A program made the translations under genes and the position numbers. From a virus, in the IMG/VR virus record IMGVR_UViG_3300011013_000072, positions 1-26,124 of that record: a stretch of DNA of 26,124 nucleotides. One strand, given 5' to 3'. Below, one piece after another: positions 16,367 to 24,408 of this stretch. The notes beneath the pieces are model-generated. The model was not told the DNA's origin, ran no database searches, and saw only the letters and a program-made list of their open reading frames with translations. How positions within the stretch are numbered: the first letter of the stretch is position 1; every line of letters begins with the position of its first letter.

Positions 16367-17767
16367 TTAGATTGTAACGTCGATCCCGACTACAGTTGAA
16401 ACTTCATCGGCGTCTTGTGTTCGGCCTTTGAAGTCGATTCGACTGTAGCTTGAAAGTAACCAGCGATCGAAGTCGGCCAAATCCTGCATGACTCGAACCA
16501 CAATGGCTCGTCTCATTCCTACCCAAAACCGCTTCATGTTCACTAAGTGAACAAGACCTTTGTCGTTAGGCCCACCGTTGACATTGACGCCACTCGCTGA
16601 AACATCTTCCCGGATGAACTCAGAGATTGAAATCGGGATACCTCGGAACGCTGCAAGTGCTCCATTTAGGATTGTTGCTTGTGGTCCGAATTTCTCAACA
16701 CTTGAAACTTCGTCTAAGCTGACAGCTTGATGATAACCTGTTGGAGAGAACAAATAAGCTAAGTCCCGAACCGCAATTCCTAATCGACCTGAGGCCGTTC
16801 TCATCTCGTCGAGCTTCGCGGTAGTTACCGCAGACGAGAAGGTGACAACCGAGCCGTTTCCTGAGTTGTCAATCGCTAACTTCCTCAAACCTTTCGCTAA
16901 CTTCTGAGCATCATCGGCGGCAGTGATGTCGAAGTCCATGTGAGTTCCGGAGTCATCACCATTAAGGATGGCGGTCTCTCTCGCTCTTATTTGAGCTTCG
17001 GCAACTTCCTGTCTAGCGATTGGAAGGATTGCAACAGCACTATCCTCCGTTAGTTCTTCGGGCAGTGGGTAGAATTCACCCAGTTTTTTTGCATTAAAGA
17101 TGATCTTATCAGTTCCGAAATTCGCACCGGAAATCTGTGCACCTTCAGCCGTCAGACGCGCGGTTGTAATTCCCGTCTGCACAGGGAGCTCAAAAGGGTT
17201 GGTCTGCATAGGCATTTCAGGAAACATCATTGCAACTTTTTTCTCTAGTTCGAATTCTTCTAGGAACTGACTAGAGATTGCGGTAGGAACCCACTCGGCA
17301 CCTTCGCCTGCAACGGTTGAGCCAAAAGCTTTGACCATTGGCTCCAAGACGTCACGGCCGTATTCATGTTCGAGTATATGACTGATGGGAGAAGGATTGT
17401 AATCTTTCTCGTCGGCAGGCATCCGATCCTTAGGAGCACCGTGAAAGATTTGAGCTATGTAGCGAGCCACATCGACCGACTCTTTTAAGCTGGCGACCAT
17501 CGACTTGTAGACCGGATCGACGCCAACAAACCTCTTTTGAGCTGTGTTGGTTTTCAAAAGGTCGGCAGGTGATCGCGCACCGAAAACGGCCAAACACTTC
17601 TGTTCCATCGAGTCAGACATATGTCCGTATGCCTTGCGACGGCCGCCAGTGAAGGCATCCGTCTTGTCTTTTTCTAATTGTTTAGAAGCAGCTTCGATCT
17701 TAGAGATCCTGTCATCCATTTTCTTTTCTTTATCCGATAAGGATTTCGATGTTGCTTTCTTTCCCAC
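16367..17767 (-). CDS. Major capsid protein, HK97-fold type, 466 aa
   Basis: Forms the icosahedral shell. I chose GTG at 17767 because AGGAGG lies 7 nt upstream; the in-frame TTG at 17773 would be only 1 nt from it. About 130 N-terminal residues are charged and helical, fitting a delta/scaffold-like domain removed by the protease; the core from about residue 140 shows the HK97-type layout (FPEMPMQTNPFELPVQTG, GEFYPLPEELTEDSA, ETAILNGDDSG, FRGIPISISEFI, RFWVGMRRAIVVRV). It follows the protease gene, as expected. High expression is suggested by the strong ribosome site and the terminator right after it. Confidence 0.92.
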   Translation of the reverse strand: MGKKATSKSLSDKEKKMDDRISKIEAASKQLEKDKTDAFTGGRRKAYGHMSDSMEQKCLAVFGARSPADLLKTNTAQKRFVGVDPVYKSMVASLKESVDVARYIAQIFHGAPKDRMPADEKDYNPSPISHILEHEYGRDVLEPMVKAFGSTVAGEGAEWVPTAISSQFLEEFELEKKVAMMFPEMPMQTNPFELPVQTGITTARLTAEGAQISGANFGTDKIIFNAKKLGEFYPLPEELTEDSAVAILPIARQEVAEAQIRARETAILNGDDSGTHMDFDITAADDAQKLAKGLRKLAIDNSGNGSVVTFSSAVTTAKLDEMRTASGRLGIAVRDLAYLFSPTGYHQAVSLDEVSSVEKFGPQATILNGALAAFRGIPISISEFIREDVSASGVNVNGGPNDKGLVHLVNMKRFWVGMRRAIVVRVMQDLADFDRWLLSSYSRIDFKGRTQDADEVSTVVGIDVTI

Positions 17768-17817
17768 GGCCAAGCCTCCTAAAATTTAGAATTTACTTTT
17801 GTTAAAAAATCGGCCAA

Positions 17818-19455
17818 TTAGACCATGAGCTTAGACAGCCTGTCAGAGAAATTGTCTAGTATTTTCTCCCGCCGGTCAAGTTCCAATGACTTTTCCTCGT
17901 CTTCGTCCTCGTCGCTTCCTTTGTCTTCTTCGTCTTCTTCGTCGTCTTCGTCCATCTTAGAATCAGCGGTGGGCGCAGTCTTCGAGTTAAGGTCACGCAT
18001 AACTTCTAACATTTCCTTCATCGTTTGTACAAGTGACCCGGTTAAAGAAAGCTGCGACTTCATTAAGTCCATTTGAGGAGATCCGAAATCTGTCTCGTCA
18101 GATTTGGATTTACCTTTGCCTTTATCTTCTTCGTCTTCGTCGTCTTCGTCGTCTTCGTCTTTTTCGTCTTTTTCCTCGTCTTCATCCTCTTCGTCATAAT
18201 CTATTTTCTTTTCTTCGTCGTCCTCTTCATCTTCGTCTTCGTCGTCGCCTTTGGACGAATGCTTGTCGGCCAACTCAATGTAGGTCTTCATGTCTTCTTT
18301 GGAAACCTCACAGGTGCCGTCGGACTTCTCGCGACAATGACTGATGGCGGCCGCAACTGCCTCGTCTTGCTCCATACCTTCGTCAATGAACTTGGGAATC
18401 TTTCCGGTAACACAATTCTGAAAGTCTTCACCTTCGAGTTTTTCTTCGTCGTCCTCGTCACCACCTTTGTCTTCATCTTCTTCGTCGCAAGGGTTGCCGA
18501 GTGTATGCCAACGGGAGTGCATCTCCTCCATGAGGGCTTCAGGATCTAGGCCCTTAACAACTAAACGATTGTAGACCTTCATTAGTCCCTTCGCGGATGT
18601 GGCCTTTGTAAACAACGCGATGGCTGATTTAGGCAATGATATCTTATGGGTATGTCCACCTTCGATATCTTCCAACATTTTAAATTCTTCAATCTTGTGG
18701 GAGTGGGGAGAATCCAGACCGTCGGTGGAAAGGGTTTTTCCTTTCCCTGTTTCGGTATCGTATTCGAGGGTATGGGTGTGTTGCATCCCATCGGAAGCCG
18801 GTCCTGATTCGCTCTTGACCATCTCCTTGCTTTGAATTTTCTGAACCTTCTTGCTTCTTTTTTTCTTCGATGGTTTTCTTGATTTTTTCATAACAGACAT
18901 AACCTCTCTTTTGACTTCTGAATAAGTTTTAGTCTTCCACGAGTCAATGTCAATAACTTTGGCAACATCAAAGGTTGACTCTTGGTTCATTGGAAGACTG
19001 ACAATGGACACCTCCAACAAGTTTGCTTTGTTGATAACATTGTGCCCTTCATCGGCTTTCTCTTCGGAGTCCATGGGATCGAAGCCAACGGAAAAGGTCT
19101 TTAATATTCCTTCCTTAATCAGAGTCCTGATGTGTTTCATGAACTCAGAATCAGAATTTGACAGTAGGACCCGAATGATCAAACCGTCTTCGGTAACCTT
19201 AACACTAATTGCCCTGCCAATGGGAAGGTCACGGTTGTGATTAAAGAAAATAATCGGATTGTCTTTGAACTCTTCGAGCATCCAGGCTTTTGGCGGGATC
19301 AAGTCACCGCCTCGATCTATCACCGCCTTGTTGGCGAATCCTTCAATGACAAGGTCGGCCTCGTCGCCTTTTCCACCTTTGATCAAACGAAGTGGCATCT
19401 TCGCATAATGATTATCAAACCCATTTAAGACCCGGGCCGCTGATTTCTTCTTCAT
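17818..19455 (-). CDS. Prohead protease (HK97 / S78-type) with long acidic scaffold-like tail, 545 aa
   Basis: Cleaves the capsid precursor during head maturation. The start at 19455 has AGGAGA 4 nt upstream and follows the portal stop by 8 nt; an upstream ATG at 19512 would overlap the portal by 49 bp. The protease domain covers residues 15-180: His73 in FFNHNRDLPIG, Ser122 in TFSVGF, and LLEVSIVSLP (residues 146-155) fit the family. A His-rich segment follows (six His in HxH pairs, residues 226-270), then a Cys-pair segment (C348 and C374 around KIPKFIDEGMEQDEAVAAAI), then very acidic Asp/Glu runs (404-445 and 500-522) and a helical C-terminus. The tail probably acts as scaffold. It is much longer than a typical 200-residue protease. 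Confidence 0.88.
   Translation of the reverse strand: MKKKSAARVLNGFDNHYAKMPLRLIKGGKGDEADLVIEGFANKAVIDRGGDLIPPKAWMLEEFKDNPIIFFNHNRDLPIGRAISVKVTEDGLIIRVLLSNSDSEFMKHIRTLIKEGILKTFSVGFDPMDSEEKADEGHNVINKANLLEVSIVSLPMNQESTFDVAKVIDIDSWKTKTYSEVKREVMSVMKKSRKPSKKKRSKKVQKIQSKEMVKSESGPASDGMQHTHTLEYDTETGKGKTLSTDGLDSPHSHKIEEFKMLEDIEGGHTHKISLPKSAIALFTKATSAKGLMKVYNRLVVKGLDPEALMEEMHSRWHTLGNPCDEEDEDKGGDEDDEEKLEGEDFQNCVTGKIPKFIDEGMEQDEAVAAAISHCREKSDGTCEVSKEDMKTYIELADKHSSKGDDEDEDEEDDEEKKIDYDEEDEDEEKDEKDEDDEDDEDEEDKGKGKSKSDETDFGSPQMDLMKSQLSLTGSLVQTMKEMLEVMRDLNSKTAPTADSKMDEDDEEDEEDKGSDEDEDEEKSLELDRREKILDNFSDRLSKLMV
18115..18250 (-). repeat. Simple GAC/GAA/GAG codon repeats coding for an Asp/Glu run
   Basis: On the plus strand this reads as near-continuous tcttcgtcgtc triplets. 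It encodes the longest acidic stretch of the protease tail. Similar shorter runs occur at 17890-17955 and 18430-18490. Such trinucleotide tracts are prone to length change, always in frame. Confidence 0.75.
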
Positions 19456-19463
19456 CTTTTCTC

Positions 19464-21758
19464 CTATCCTAAGTCCGGGATGTCTTCTGCTGGGATCATA
19501 AGCATATCGCATCGGCAGTTGATAGTCTCCTCAATCGCCGCCTTCACGTCACGAGGATACCTGAGGCCGTTAGAAAATTCATCTTTTGGATTCACCGTCT
19601 CACCTTGGAGGACGATGTGGTCTGGATCTCCCGCCTCCCAATTCTTATCATTATCTTGTCCCCTAACCCGGTCGTCATTGGCATTGATCCAAACCTTTTT
19701 AATTGTCGGCAAGACCTTGACGGCCGACTCAAGTGCTGCTTGCTTACCAATGCTAACCGCAGTTAAAGTCTCGGTTCGAACTATAGTCTTGGCCCTTGAC
19801 GGTGAGACGTTTTTAAAATTCTCGGCCACACCTTTTGCTATTTGATCAATCGTCTTTTGTTTCTTAATCCCGTCGGAAATCTGATTCAGGACTTTGTTCG
19901 TCGATGTCTTCGAAATATTTTTAAAGGTAGATATTCCGCGAGCTTCCAGGATGTCGCGCCGGCCTTTCACCGACTCGCCGCGAAGGGTTTCGATCTCGTC
20001 GCGGGCCTCTTTGTCGAAGACTAAATCGAGTTGAGTATCAAAACCTGATTCGACGATATCAAATAATTCTTCGTACCCTTTTCCGAAACTTTCGTTTGTC
20101 TTTTTGTTAAATGCTTGCGTTAGCTTACGCCTCAACGTCTTCGCCCTTGGTAACTTGGATGGCTTGTCGCCCAACCCTTTCACTCGTTTCGGTAGTTTTT
20201 CCAATTCTTCTTTGATGATCTTCACGGCCGTCTCCGCATGGGAGGCCAACGTATCGAGGACAACTTCGGTGAAGTCGTTTTGCGGATCTTCAATAATGTC
20301 TGATATTTGTTTCTGACTCTTTGTTAACCACTCGCCATATTTTTCTTGATAGAATTTGTTACGAATGTCCTCCATCTCTTTTGTTGCCGGATCAATCCAC
20401 TCCTCCAATGACTCCTCTTGTGCTTCGAGATCTCCTGTTTGTTCCTCGTCTTCGGAATCTTCGATGACCTCTTCACCGGCAACCTCGGTTCCGACCTTGA
20501 CCGCTTGTAGGTTGGATTGCGTCTCCAAGACGTCGCCACCATCGGCAGCCTCCATGTCCCAAACGCTCTCTCTGATCTCGTTTGGAGTCCATTGGCCTTT
20601 TAGTTTTTCACCAAGTTCGGCCTTCTTCATTAGATCATCGGCTAGGACTTCAACCTCACTGTTATCGAACTGCAGAAATTGATCCGGCTCCAATGAGCCT
20701 TCGCCCATGAATCTCCTGGTAAGAAAAGCAGCAATTTTATTCTGATTAGGTATGACCGCTGATGTATAAAAGAAACGCAAGGCAACCTTCGCCTCTTCAC
20801 TCCCAAGGGATCCCGTTTCGGCAAGTGATAGGGCGTGTTTAGGTATGCGGAGGATGTTTATAATCTTCTCGCGGTTGTTGTTGATCATTTCGACTAACTT
20901 TTGATCACCCAAGCTTGGCGTCAATACTTGAACGTCAACACCCTTCGGCAACACGAGGGTCCGACGTTGGTTGCGACGGCCGGTGTGGGCCACCTCAAAC
21001 GATCTGAGGAACCGGAGAGCGGAGTCCTCGGCAACATTCTTTTCCATCTTCAACGCCAGGCCAGGGGTGGCGCCCTTCAAATAAAACGAGTTCAAATAGT
21101 CTTGTGTGTAACGATTGAACAGGATGGATTTACGATTAGGGATAAAAGGCGAAAGGCCCCACAACATAGACTGAGGATTAGGCCTCCTTTGATGCCAAAT
21201 TTCTTTAGCCTTCAAGGCCATCCCGACGGGCAGTTGTCCTTCGAAGGCCGATTGGCCTGCATCGGTTATCACGTACTCGGATAGTTTCCCTTTATCGTCG
21301 AAGTCCAACATTGCTGATTCTGCCGGAATAATAATCAGCTGGTTGGCCGCCTTCGCCCTGAACTCGATAACGTTCCCCATCAAGAGGTATTCGACGCAGT
21401 AGAGGTACATCCAAGAATCATACTCGTGTAGTTCGTTTGGCATATCGAGGACAGCGTTGACGAAGTGATCGTCGACAGGTCGTGTGACCTCTTTGCCTTT
21501 AACTATTTCCTTCTCCATCACCTTTAGTCGAGACCTGGAGATGAAGTCAGAAAGGAGATCGACAATTAGAAACACCCAGTCCTCATGATAGAATAGACCT
21601 TTGAGGGTCGAGTTCTCCATGAAAGCCTTGATCTCTTGTGACCAAAGGCCCGACTCGAGATCGCCGCCAGTTATGTCGGCAAACCCTAACCCTTTGACCT
21701 CGCCTATTTTTTCATCTTCGGATCGGCCTTTTATAGGGATTATCTTTTCGTCACTCAT
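19464..21758 (-). CDS. Portal protein fused to a MuF-type head morphogenesis domain, 764 aa
   Basis: The portal ring docks the terminase and later the neck. Residues about 35-400 fit the HK97-type portal (SRSRLKVME, LLMGNVIEF, GLSPFIPNRKSILFNRYTQD, LRIPKHALSL, SLGSEEAKVALRFFYTSAVIPNQNKI). An acidic linker and helical region follow. The C-terminal 110 residues carry MuF hallmarks: ARTETL-like RAKTIVRTETLTA, KVWINANDDRVR, an H-x-x-L-x-G element, and a closing ETINCRCD. The normal arrangement is two genes; here they are one frame. Start follows the TerL stop by one base. Confidence 0.9.
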   Translation of the reverse strand: MSDEKIIPIKGRSEDEKIGEVKGLGFADITGGDLESGLWSQEIKAFMENSTLKGLFYHEDWVFLIVDLLSDFISRSRLKVMEKEIVKGKEVTRPVDDHFVNAVLDMPNELHEYDSWMYLYCVEYLLMGNVIEFRAKAANQLIIIPAESAMLDFDDKGKLSEYVITDAGQSAFEGQLPVGMALKAKEIWHQRRPNPQSMLWGLSPFIPNRKSILFNRYTQDYLNSFYLKGATPGLALKMEKNVAEDSALRFLRSFEVAHTGRRNQRRTLVLPKGVDVQVLTPSLGDQKLVEMINNNREKIINILRIPKHALSLAETGSLGSEEAKVALRFFYTSAVIPNQNKIAAFLTRRFMGEGSLEPDQFLQFDNSEVEVLADDLMKKAELGEKLKGQWTPNEIRESVWDMEAADGGDVLETQSNLQAVKVGTEVAGEEVIEDSEDEEQTGDLEAQEESLEEWIDPATKEMEDIRNKFYQEKYGEWLTKSQKQISDIIEDPQNDFTEVVLDTLASHAETAVKIIKEELEKLPKRVKGLGDKPSKLPRAKTLRRKLTQAFNKKTNESFGKGYEELFDIVESGFDTQLDLVFDKEARDEIETLRGESVKGRRDILEARGISTFKNISKTSTNKVLNQISDGIKKQKTIDQIAKGVAENFKNVSPSRAKTIVRTETLTAVSIGKQAALESAVKVLPTIKKVWINANDDRVRGQDNDKNWEAGDPDHIVLQGETVNPKDEFSNGLRYPRDVKAAIEETINCRCDMLMIPAEDIPDLG

Positions 21759-21759
21759 C

Positions 21760-23175
21760 TCAGAAACCTCTTGTTATGTTACTGACTTCCCGTAAACCTT
21801 GGGCCAAATCGTCTTCCGCTTCTTGGAGCCAATCGTCGAATGAACTCTTCCTTTCTTGCAATTCCTCGACAACCTTAACACCTAAATCCTGGTCGGCGTA
21901 CTCAACAACGGCAGACCACCCGAGTATCATACTACAAACGATATCATCATGGGCTCCTTCAGGAGCAGAGAAAGACATGATGCCGATGTCATTCGTTGTC
22001 ACCTCGAAGGAGTCCATCTCTTTACACAGTTCACTCCACCAGGGAAGGCTACATTCTTTTTGCTGGACAGCAAAAATTAGGGCGTTGACCATGAAGGATT
22101 TAGATTTATTTGTGAACACAATTCCTTCAAACGGCAGGGAGGTTTTATCGAGCATATCGTCGATGACCTCACCGATGCCCGTCTTGTCGTGATAGATCAT
22201 CTCGGTCTTTCGAAACTTGTTTGAGAACCAAACCAATCTCTTAATTGCTGTAATGTAGCTTTCTCCTTGAAACCTCATGTAACCGCACATCTTACGGGTC
22301 TTAAAGTCCCAGGCGGTGAAGACCGTGAAGTCTTTCTTCTTTGCCCAATCGGAACCGATCACAACCTCAACGTCGGCCTTCCCTTCGTCTGTCTCTTTGT
22401 AGCCGTCCCATATCCAGAATTGAGTGGAAGAGGTATCGACAATTTCTTTCTCCAAGTAAAGGCACGCCCTGTATCCGGCAAAAACATCTCCGTCATCAAC
22501 GAATTCTGCGAGGTAATATTGCCTCCAAAGTCTATCGGGGAGTGAAACCCTGGCTTCGATAACTACTTGCTTGTCCATGGTTGGATTAGCCAAGGTCGGT
22601 GCGGTAAGGTACATATGAGTGATCGGCTTGCCGTTGGCGATAGCCCACTCCATTTTATCTTTCGCCTCCATACACTTACGCCAAAACCAGTTCTTTCCCC
22701 TCGGTGTAGAGATGCCAACGATCGGTCCTTTCGTCCTCGACACGGTTGTCTTTGCCGAACTATAGACCTGTTCTTTTTGCTTAGAACACTCATCAATAAC
22801 ATAGCCCATCACACCTTCTCCTTCGAGTGATTCGGGATCTCCTCCATGCCAGAACTCAATCTGACTATCGTTCCTTGGTATGTAGATTCGAGGTGGTGAG
22901 CCGTTGTTAGACTTGGCGTAGGGCGCGGCCGGAAGAGTTTTTTTGCAATAGGCCATCCCGATCTTCGATTGGGAATAGATGGGAGCAACCCAACGGTAGA
23001 GCATACCTAGTTTAAGCCAACAGTTGACCGACATGCCTGAGGCCGCACCCATCGTCTTACCGAACTTGGTTCCCATCGGCATCCACAATTCTATAAGGTT
23101 GGGAGTGTCGAAGGCCATCATTAGGGCGTGTTGTTCTTTCGAGTGGGGAGCTGGCGTTGTCACGGTCAACTTCAT
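21760..23175 (-). CDS. terL: Terminase large subunit, 471 aa
   Basis: The motor that packages DNA into the prohead and cuts it. ATPase domain: Walker A GTKFGKT (35-41), Walker B GYVIDEC (124-130, Asp128-Glu129), coupling motif GISTPRG (154-160). Nuclease domain: Asp276 in VIGSDWAKKKD, Asp330 in MIYHDKTGIG and Asp410-Asp411 in GAHDDIV form an RNase H-like acidic cluster. All key residues look intact and the length is typical. ATG at 23175 overlaps the TerS stop by 4 bp (ATGA). It would act with TerS and dock on the portal encoded next. Confidence 0.95.
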   Translation of the reverse strand: MKLTVTTPAPHSKEQHALMMAFDTPNLIELWMPMGTKFGKTMGAASGMSVNCWLKLGMLYRWVAPIYSQSKIGMAYCKKTLPAAPYAKSNNGSPPRIYIPRNDSQIEFWHGGDPESLEGEGVMGYVIDECSKQKEQVYSSAKTTVSRTKGPIVGISTPRGKNWFWRKCMEAKDKMEWAIANGKPITHMYLTAPTLANPTMDKQVVIEARVSLPDRLWRQYYLAEFVDDGDVFAGYRACLYLEKEIVDTSSTQFWIWDGYKETDEGKADVEVVIGSDWAKKKDFTVFTAWDFKTRKMCGYMRFQGESYITAIKRLVWFSNKFRKTEMIYHDKTGIGEVIDDMLDKTSLPFEGIVFTNKSKSFMVNALIFAVQQKECSLPWWSELCKEMDSFEVTTNDIGIMSFSAPEGAHDDIVCSMILGWSAVVEYADQDLGVKVVEELQERKSSFDDWLQEAEDDLAQGLREVSNITRGF

Positions 23176-23633
23176 TCAGGAGTGACCTCGATGTCCTCAT
23201 TGGCCTTTGCGGCGACGTTAATAACCTGTTGCATCAATTGCCCTTGGGGTCCTATGCGAGCCTGGTAGATTATCTCCTCGGCACCGGAAGCACCCGTTGG
23301 TCCCAAAGGATTTAGGATAGGATTGAGGAGTAGTTCAATCGCCCTCAATGCAACCTGAGGATTATTCGACGATACCAACTCGACTAATTTCTGAGCCGCA
23401 ATCCTCTGACCCTTGAGCAGTATGTCTTTCGTCTCCTCCGCGAACTGTTTAAGCACACGAGTGAAAGCCGGCCTCGCAATCCTCTTCCGGTACTGTCCGT
23501 AGGTGATGCCGGAGAATTTACATATCTGTTTCACCTGTGCCTCGGGGAAGTTGGTCATGATTTGTAGCATTTTCCTGTCGACCTCATCCAACTCCCAATC
23601 GGACAAAACGTGATTTCTTCTTTTTTCAGTCAT
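23172..23633 (-). CDS. Terminase small subunit (putative), 153 aa
   Basis: The protein is helix-rich, with a helix-turn-helix-like N-terminal half (EAQVKQICKFSGITYGQYRK) for recognising phage DNA and a central helical part (AAQKLVELVSSNNPQVALRA) suited to ring formation. The C-terminus is less ordered. It directly precedes TerL. It is the first gene of the minus-strand late operon; only a weak AAGAGA precedes the ATG at 23633. The name rests on position plus fold; small subunits vary widely in sequence. Confidence 0.8.
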   Translation of the reverse strand: MTEKRRNHVLSDWELDEVDRKMLQIMTNFPEAQVKQICKFSGITYGQYRKRIARPAFTRVLKQFAEETKDILLKGQRIAAQKLVELVSSNNPQVALRAIELLLNPILNPLGPTGASGAEEIIYQARIGPQGQLMQQVINVAAKANEDIEVTPE

Positions 23634-23671
23634 TGTTCTCTTTTACATTTGTTAAATTTGATATACCTTTG

Positions 23672-23686
23672 CTTTGTACTACAAAG
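23672..23686. promoter_or_regulatory. Candidate operator: perfect 15-bp palindrome CTTTGTA-C-TACAAAG
   Basis: A 7-bp perfect inverted repeat with a one-base centre lies between the divergent TerS and ribbon-helix-helix genes. A TATATC-like element for the minus strand lies next to it, but no clear -35/-10 pair could be assigned on either strand. It would suit autoregulation by the adjacent small DNA-binding protein. Confidence 0.5.
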
Positions 23687-23736
23687 TTACAGACAAAGGA
23701 AGCCGCCAGTCAATGAAAGACATATGCAGGAAGAAC

Positions 23737-23955
23737 ATGAGTGTATTGGTGCAGTTCCGCTGTACCGAAGAGGACTATTGTCAGATGAAATTCTTGGCAG
23801 TTAAATTCGCTCGTGGTCGCCTCGCCGATTGGCTTCGATATGCCTCGGTCAACTCGAATCCTATGAAGGATATGTTAGGGGAAATAGATGAAAATGAGGA
23901 CGACGGCAACTCGCCGGATACAGTTTTGCGCGGGCCACAGGGTTCAGAACCATGA
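23737..23955 (+). CDS. Ribbon-helix-helix-like small DNA-binding protein, 72 aa
   Basis: Start ATG 23737 is preferred (AGGA 5 nt upstream); ATG 23713, eight codons earlier, is the alternative. The first 45 residues have the Arc/CopG/MetJ layout: a short strand (SVLVQFRCT), then a helix (EEDYCQMKFLAVKFA), a turn and a second helix (LADWLRYASV). An acidic C-terminal tail (GEIDENEDDGNSPD) follows. Such proteins bind palindromic operators as dimers, and a perfect palindrome lies about 50 nt upstream. It is the first plus-strand gene, so a control role is plausible. The 3' end overlaps the next gene by 68 bp in another frame. Confidence 0.62.
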   Translation: MSVLVQFRCTEEDYCQMKFLAVKFARGRLADWLRYASVNSNPMKDMLGEIDENEDDGNSPDTVLRGPQGSEP

Positions 23956-24352
23956 GTCAAAGTGCGCCAACCTCCATGGACATAACTACGTCGTCTTTAT
24001 TCACGCGATGGCTCCGGCCCTTGATTCTGTCGGTCGTGTGATTGACTTCAGCGTGTTGAAGGATCGCATCGGTGGCTGGATCGACAAGTGGTGGGATCAT
24101 ACTATGATCTTAGGCATCAATGACATTAAGACGATATCAGGTGTTCGAAAGTTCCAGAAGAACAAACCGCTGTTTATCCTCTCGGAAAACCCGACGGCGG
24201 AAAACATGGCCTCGTTCCTTTTAAACAATGTCTGCCCGTCGCAGCTTTTGGGGACAGGCGTCATTGTAACGAAGATAGTTTTATGGGAGACGGAGAATTG
24301 TTTTGCTTCCGTTGAACTTGATTTTGAAGAGTCTAAAAGACTCTGTAACTAA
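23888..24352 (+). CDS. queD: 6-carboxy-5,6,7,8-tetrahydropterin synthase (QueD / PTPS family), 154 aa
   Basis: QueD turns dihydroneopterin triphosphate into 6-carboxytetrahydropterin, the second step of the preQ0 (7-deazaguanine) pathway. Zinc ligands fit His17 (FCAGHRV), His30 and His32 (LHGHNY); the catalytic Cys is Cys26 (ESKCANLHGH); Asp70-His71 (WWDHTMIL) and a Glu in VLWETEN complete the active site. Motif GRVIDFSVLKD and PTAENMASFL are family hallmarks. Phages with such genes often modify their DNA with 7-deazaguanines, but no FolE, QueE, QueC or transglycosylase is in this window. ATG at 23888 has AGGGGAA upstream. A pure folate/biopterin PTPS role is less likely. Confidence 0.9.
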   Translation: MKMRTTATRRIQFCAGHRVQNHESKCANLHGHNYVVFIHAMAPALDSVGRVIDFSVLKDRIGGWIDKWWDHTMILGINDIKTISGVRKFQKNKPLFILSENPTAENMASFLLNNVCPSQLLGTGVIVTKIVLWETENCFASVELDFEESKRLCN

Positions 24353-24356
24353 CAAA

Positions 24357-24394
24357 TTAATCAAGGAGCTGGATAACCCATCTCCATCAACACA
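24357..24394 (+). repeat. Repeated 38-nt leader, copy 1 (upstream of the sponge-like gene)
   Basis: Matches the segment at 25150-25187 in 36 of 38 positions. Contains a potential hairpin GGAGCTGG-ATAAC-CCATCTCC with seven of eight pairs (one C-T mismatch). It ends directly before the ribosome-binding site (GAGGAG) of the gene at 24409. Probably a regulatory leader or translational control element; the function is unknown. Confidence 0.8.
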
Positions 24395-24408
24395 GAGGAG
24401 AATTAATT

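Noticed and set aside
18073-18549. Hydrophobic Phe/Val/Leu-rich 158-codon plus-strand frame
   Set aside because: It is the reverse reading of the Asp/Glu codon repeats of the protease tail, which automatically gives Phe/Val-rich sequence.
23674-23736. TTG start at 23674 for the ribbon-helix-helix gene
   Set aside because: It lies within the palindrome and has no ribosome site; ATG 23737 (or 23713) fits better.
24328-24344. Perfect hairpin AGAGTCT-AAA-AGACTCT at the end of queD as terminator
   Set aside because: It lies inside coding sequence and has no U run after it; a processing or chance structure is as likely.
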